From Streptomyces sp. SID11385 (lineage in GTDB: Bacteria > Actinomycetota > Actinomycetes > Streptomycetales > Streptomycetaceae): DNA of 46,337 nucleotides. The first letter of the stretch is position 1; every line of letters starts with the position of its first letter. Shown one piece after another: positions 42,722 through 46,337 of the stretch. The notes under the pieces were generated by a model. That model was not told the origin of the DNA and ran no database searches. It saw only the letters and a program-made list of their open reading frames with translations. The DNA is taken from the NCBI RefSeq assembly GCF_010548245.1, contig NZ_JAAGLR010000817.1:1-46337 (forward strand). The letters run 5' to 3'. The position numbers were made by a program, and so were the translations under genes.

Positions 42722-44422
42722 TCAGCGACGCCGTGAACGGCTGCTCATCGGTGCGGGAGCCGGTGCACGATCCGGCGTAGAGGACTTGGAAACCCGGCGA
42801 TTCGCGCGGGTGGTGCTGGGTGCGTCGGCAGGTAGAGCAGCCAACTGCCGTATGCGCCACACCAGGACGTCGCTGACGTGCTCGGCCGAGTGCAGCTCGC
42901 GCCGCGCCGACGCCTTGCGGAGGAGTACGCACGGATCGCCGCCCCCGCGTCGCACCTCGTCGAGGGTCGCCGCAAGCGCGGGCCAGCCTGGCTCGGCGAG
43001 GACGCGGTCGGCGCGGTCGGGGAGGGCGTCGTGGAGGGTGGCGGCGTGGTGGCGGCGCTGGGTGGGCGTGAGCACCGTGCCGTGCTTGTGGAGGCGTGCC
43101 AGAGGTGCGGCGGCGGCCGTTCCGTAGGCGGCGCGCAGGTGCTCAGCGGCCCGGTGAGCCGCTTCGGCCTGCTGCTCGTGGTGCTTGGCCGCGTGCCAGC
43201 GGGCTGCGGCGGTGACCAGGAAGACGAGCATGTCCAGCGCCATCGCTGTGGCGGCTCCCTCCTCGCCCCGGCCGAAGGCCGGGCCGCTGTGGACGAGGTC
43301 GCGGGCCGCTCGGCGCAGCGCTTGGCTGTGGCCGTGGGCGGCGCGGATGTGGGAGCGGGAGGCGCGTTCGTAGGCGGTCGCGGCTGCGCGTAGTTCCTGG
43401 CGGGTGTGCGCGGCGGAGGTCTGGGCGAGGGCGTCGAGGACTTCTCCGGTGGCGGCGACGTGCGCGGCGACGATGGTGTCCTCGCCGTGGTCTATGACGA
43501 GGAGCGCTTCCCAGGCGGCGGTCATGGTGCGGCGGCGTGCGAGCGCGGGGCCGTTGGTCACGGGGAGATCCGTCCGCCGCGTAGTCTCCGGCGCGGCCCA
43601 ACGGGCGCGGACGCGCGGGAGGGAGAGGTCGGGGGCGAGCTTGGAGCCGGAGTACCAGACGGGTTCGTTCTTGCCGTTGCGGTCGCCGGGCTGGGCGACG
43701 GTGTAGCCGATGACGTCGCCCGAGGGTGCGACGCGCGTGCGGACGCGCAGGCCGGCCTCGGAGATGCGGCGGAAGAACTCCGCGTCGCTGGACGCGCCCG
43801 CGACGGCGCTCCGGACGGCTTGGCGGAGCTCTTCGCGGGGTGTGCGGTCACGGTTCCTGCGAGCGGCCTTGTGCTGCTCGGCGGGGGTGGGGCGCTTCGC
43901 GGCGGTGCCGTCGCCCGTCCTCACGCGGCGCAGCCCGTAGTCCTTCTCGATGGCGCGGCACTCGGTCTGCGCGCGCTTGGCGGAGAGGTGGTGGCGGGGG
44001 CGGCGGCCGTCCTCGCGTATGAGGGTCGCGACGAGGTGGATGTGGTCGTCGGCGTGGCGGACGGCTGCCCAGCGGCAGCCCGCGCCGTCGCCGGGGTCGA
44101 TGCCGGTGGCGGCGACGACGCGGCGCGCGATGGCGGCCCACTCGGCGTCCGTGAGGGTCCGGTCCTCGGGGGCGGCGCGTACGGACGCGTGCCACACGTG
44201 GTCGGCGGGGCGGGCGTCGACGGGCAGGAGGTGCAGCGGCTCGTCGAGGAGGCGGGCGAGGTCGGCGCGGGCGGTGCCCGAGTCACGGCCGGGGTCGGGG
44301 GCCTGGTGGTCGAAGGAGGCGACGAGGTGCGGGTCGGTGTGCTCCTCGCGGCGGCCCGGCCCGTAGAGGTAGGCGAGGAGGCGGGCCGTGTCGCGCCCCT
44401 GCTTGTGGAGGGACGGGATCAT
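42722..44422 (-). CDS. Relaxase/mobilisation nuclease
   Basis: The 566-residue relaxase nicks a transfer origin and leads single-stranded DNA transfer. The metal-binding three-histidine motif appears as RHADDHIHLVATLIREDG, after an N-terminal MIPSLHKQGRDTARLLAYLYGPG typical of actinobacterial plasmid relaxases. A long helical C-terminal half is Ala/Arg-rich. Its ATG overlaps the stop of mobC by four bases (ATGA). The 3' part near 42722-42850 is Ser/Arg-rich and may be variable. With MobC it forms the mobilisation core of an integrated or plasmid-derived element; no integrase or oriT was identified within the window. Confidence 0.9.
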   Translation of the reverse strand: MIPSLHKQGRDTARLLAYLYGPGRREEHTDPHLVASFDHQAPDPGRDSGTARADLARLLDEPLHLLPVDARPADHVWHASVRAAPEDRTLTDAEWAAIARRVVAATGIDPGDGAGCRWAAVRHADDHIHLVATLIREDGRRPRHHLSAKRAQTECRAIEKDYGLRRVRTGDGTAAKRPTPAEQHKAARRNRDRTPREELRQAVRSAVAGASSDAEFFRRISEAGLRVRTRVAPSGDVIGYTVAQPGDRNGKNEPVWYSGSKLAPDLSLPRVRARWAAPETTRRTDLPVTNGPALARRRTMTAAWEALLVIDHGEDTIVAAHVAATGEVLDALAQTSAAHTRQELRAAATAYERASRSHIRAAHGHSQALRRAARDLVHSGPAFGRGEEGAATAMALDMLVFLVTAAARWHAAKHHEQQAEAAHRAAEHLRAAYGTAAAAPLARLHKHGTVLTPTQRRHHAATLHDALPDRADRVLAEPGWPALAATLDEVRRGGGDPCVLLRKASARRELHSAEHVSDVLVWRIRQLAALPADAPSTTRANRRVSKSSTPDRAPAPAPMSSRSRRR

Positions 44423-45021
44423 CGGGCCGGCCCGCCCGCCTCCGGACCGGTCATGCGGGCAGTCAGCCGCCGTATCCCCTCGGCGGCCTGGCGGGTGGCG
44501 GTGAGAGTGGCCTCCAAGCCGGTCGGGTAGACGCCGCTGTTCAGGGCGTGGGCGACCTGGTTGAGGTTGTTGCCGATGTGACCGAGCTGGCGTTGCAGGC
44601 TGAAGAGTGCGGTCAGGGTGTCGCGTCGGTCGGCGATGGTGGCGGCGGTGCGGTCGAGGTCGCGGGCGGCGGCGAGGCCGCTGTGCGCGAGGAATCCGGC
44701 CACGCTCATCCCGACCGTGTCTGCCGCCGTGCTGACGGCGGCGAGTTCGGACTCGCTGAGGCGGACGCTGTGCGCGCGGCGCTGCTCGCGCTCGCGGATA
44801 CGGGCCTTGGCCCGGCGCCCTCCCCGCTGCGCACCGTCCTCGGTCGCCGCCTTCCGTGCCCCCTGGCTCGGGAGCGGGCCCGCCACCCCTGGGGCGGGCT
44901 CTGGTTCGGACGCGCCCCCGACGGGGGAGTGTCCGAACCTACAACTTGCTCCGCCTGAAAGGTCGGTGGACGACTGATGCTGCTGGGACGGTGCGGGGGT
45001 GTCGCGGTGCTGCTGGTACAT
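44419..45021 (-). CDS. mobC: MobC-family relaxosome accessory protein
   Basis: The 200-residue protein helps the relaxase at oriT. A disordered N-terminal ~70 residues precede the conserved domain: SVRLSESELAAVSTAADTVGMSVAGFLAHSGL (ribbon-helix-helix-like) and RQLGHIGNNLNQVAHALNSG, the MobC signature. It is translationally coupled to the relaxase. The gene is preceded by 19 bp from the upstream membrane-protein gene, so the three form one transcription unit. Confidence 0.9.
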   Translation of the reverse strand: MYQQHRDTPAPSQQHQSSTDLSGGASCRFGHSPVGGASEPEPAPGVAGPLPSQGARKAATEDGAQRGGRRAKARIREREQRRAHSVRLSESELAAVSTAADTVGMSVAGFLAHSGLAAARDLDRTAATIADRRDTLTALFSLQRQLGHIGNNLNQVAHALNSGVYPTGLEATLTATRQAAEGIRRLTARMTGPEAGGPAR

Positions 45022-45040
45022 GGCTCTCCTACGAGGGGGT

Positions 45041-46288
45041 TCAGCCGGTGGGGCGTCTCAGTTCGGCCTTGAGCTCGCGGACGATCTCGCCCGCGTGGTC
45101 GCTGGCGACGCTGTATCCGGCCTCGCGCACGGCCTTCTCCAGGAGGTCGCGGGACAGGCGGCCCTGCGAGGCGTGGATCTTGCGCGCGACGCGGCGCAGG
45201 CGGTCGTCGGAGGCGCGGGACTTGCGGCCCGGGGAGTGGTGAGGCTCGGGATCCGTACCGGTCGCGGGCGCAAGCGTCCCGCCATGCCCGCCCGGCCTGT
45301 CCGGGCGGGCGGTGTCGTCGGGCCGGGCTGTTTCCGGGCGGGCGGTGTCGTCGGGCTGTGCTGTTTCCGGGCGGGCGACGGGCTGAAAGGGCGCTCCGCC
45401 CGGGTGCTCCCGAGCTCCGTCCGCTGCCCGCCCGGCAGTGCTCACCTGCGTGGCGACGGCCCGCCCGCCCGTCCCCGCCCAGCGCGCGGGCAGGTCGATG
45501 GTCGCCAGGTCAGCGGCCTGACGGCGGGTCGCGAGCTGCCGGAGGAACTGCCCGTCGCGGGTGGGATCGGCGTCGATCCCCGCCCGTGCGAGTGCCCGCG
45601 ACAAGCGGCGGATCACGCGCCGCCCGGACCGCCTCGCCCGCCGCCCGGGCGGCATTTCCGCGAGCCGGGCGGCCAGGGCGACGGCCCGCCGCGCCGCCCG
45701 GTCCCGGGCGATCTGCGCGGCTCCCCGGTCCTGCTCGACGATCCCGAGCCGGGCCAGCAGCCGCTCACGCCCCTGCCGTATGAGGACCGCGCCCAGCCCG
45801 CGCGACGCGGCGTCGGGCGTACGGTGCCGGAGCTCGATGCCCATCGCCGAGTGCCAGAGCACGGCGGCCATCACGGGTCCGACGAAGGCCCGCACCGTTC
45901 CCCCGACAGGCCCGGACTCGGCGTACGCGGGAAGGGTCTGCACGGCGGTGATCACCCACACCAGGACCCCGGGCAGCCCGGCCGCCCGCCTCGGCCCGTG
46001 CAGGTTCTGCCGCGCCAGCAGCGCCATCGCGAACAGCGCGAGCTCGGCGGCGCCGAACATCACCGTCCGCTCGGCACCGTCCCGCATGTCGAGGTGATGC
46101 GCCGCGAACCGCCAGCTCGTGTCCGCGCTGTACGCGGTGCAGCACGCGGCGGCGAGCGCGGCGACCTTCACCGCGACCGTGCCGCGCCCGCCCGTGCGGA
46201 CTCGCCGGAGACGGCCGGCGACGAGGAGGACGACTGCGACGAGCACTCCGCCGACCGCGAGCGGCGCGGTTCCGAGCGGGTTGGTCAC
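45041..46288 (-). CDS. SpdB/DUF2637-like membrane protein
   Basis: The 415-residue protein has about four hydrophobic segments in the first 150 residues (for example VGGVLVAVVLLVAG, VLVWVITAVQTLPAY, AFVGPVMAAVLWHSAMGIEL), then a charged Arg/Ala-rich cytoplasmic part and a Pro/Asp/Thr tandem-repeat linker. The C-terminal ~50 residues (RLRRVARKIHASQGRLSRDLLEKAVREAGYSV) look like a small helix-turn-helix. This organisation is that of DUF2637/SpdB spread proteins on Streptomyces conjugative plasmids. GTG 46288 has GGGAGG upstream and overlaps the preceding gene's stop by four bases. Confidence 0.82.
   Translation of the reverse strand: MTNPLGTAPLAVGGVLVAVVLLVAGRLRRVRTGGRGTVAVKVAALAAACCTAYSADTSWRFAAHHLDMRDGAERTVMFGAAELALFAMALLARQNLHGPRRAAGLPGVLVWVITAVQTLPAYAESGPVGGTVRAFVGPVMAAVLWHSAMGIELRHRTPDAASRGLGAVLIRQGRERLLARLGIVEQDRGAAQIARDRAARRAVALAARLAEMPPGRRARRSGRRVIRRLSRALARAGIDADPTRDGQFLRQLATRRQAADLATIDLPARWAGTGGRAVATQVSTAGRAADGAREHPGGAPFQPVARPETAQPDDTARPETARPDDTARPDRPGGHGGTLAPATGTDPEPHHSPGRKSRASDDRLRRVARKIHASQGRLSRDLLEKAVREAGYSVASDHAGEIVRELKAELRRPTG
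45301..45383. repeat. 33-bp tandem repeat inside the SpdB-like gene
   Basis: Two and a half copies of a 33-bp unit (45301-45333, 45334-45366, partial from 45367) encode the 11-residue repeat ARPDDTARPET-like in the linker of the membrane protein. Copy number may vary between strains. Confidence 0.75.
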
Positions 46289-46337
46289 GCTGCCTCCCGC
46301 TTGCCGCGCGCCACGGCGAGGTCGCGGCGCGTCGGGT
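46285..46337 (-). CDS. Partial CDS at window edge (C-terminal 16 residues)
   Basis: The minus strand ends with PTRRDLAVARGKREAA followed by a stop whose TGA overlaps the GTG start of the SpdB-like gene (GTGA). The coupling implies a real gene continuing past the window, probably another transfer function. No family can be recognised from the fragment. Confidence 0.5.
   Translation of the reverse strand, partial: PTRRDLAVARGKREAA

Noticed and set aside
42663-43127. A 154-codon plus-strand frame after the NTPase
   Set aside because: Antisense of the relaxase 3' end, Arg/Ser/Ala-rich with no motif or ribosome site.
43406-44530. A 374-codon plus-strand frame
   Set aside because: Antisense of the relaxase gene, which carries the HxDHxH motif.

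Overview
The window is high-GC actinobacterial chromosome, almost certainly Streptomyces. The evidence is the strong GC bias at third codon positions, GTG starts, several leaderless -10 boxes (TAG-type hexamer 6-7 nt before the start codon), a TTA-codon gene and families typical of the genus. A perfect parS site (9670-9685) and a three-box DnaA-box cluster (7133-7186) suggest the origin-proximal part of the chromosome.

Layout. 1-9.7 kb is core-like: an unrecognised acidic protein gene, a four-gene double ABC-2 transporter operon (minus strand), an epoxide-hydrolase-like alpha/beta hydrolase, a frameshifted kptA/tpt1-type RNA 2'-phosphotransferase, a cyclodeaminase/cyclohydrolase-family protein and folD. 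9.8-24.3 kb is a complete type I-B CRISPR-Cas island (Cst1/Cst2/Cas5t-like). From a central divergent region, cas6-cas8-cas7-cas5-cas3 run leftward into array 1 (26 repeats) and cas4-cas1-cas2 run rightward into array 2 (35 repeat units). Both arrays have homologous ~100-bp leaders on their inner sides and decayed repeats on their outer sides, so the island is a quasi-palindrome. It is bracketed by two diverged copies of an LLM-class oxidoreductase gene; the left copy is cut off after about 75 codons. Array 2 carries a leader-end duplication of three spacers with a truncated repeat at the junction.

24.3-26 kb holds a small cysteine-rich protein and a glutamyl-tRNA synthetase. 26-35.2 kb is a tightly coupled nine-gene minus-strand operon: ATP-binding regulatory kinase-like protein, GT4 glycosyltransferase, unusual D-2-hydroxyacid dehydrogenase homologue, MoaA-like radical SAM enzyme, nucleotidyltransferase-like protein, second radical SAM enzyme, NodU/CmcH carbamoyltransferase, SpoT-like HD protein and another glycosyltransferase. 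This looks like an uncharacterised specialised-metabolite or modified-sugar/nucleotide pathway. A divergent HTH/TPR-like regulator and a D-amino-acid-oxidase-type flavoprotein follow.

38-42.7 kb encodes a 1530-residue STAND/NACHT-like P-loop NTPase with a long helical middle and a C-terminal PD-(D/E)XK-like nuclease motif, a candidate single-gene defence system whose effector is at the opposite end from most described Avs/NACHT proteins. It contains a TTA codon and abuts a mobilisation module (relaxase, MobC, SpdB/DUF2637-like membrane protein) at the right edge, which suggests it is cargo of an integrated mobile element.

All functional assignments come from motifs and gene context read by eye; no database search or folding was run.
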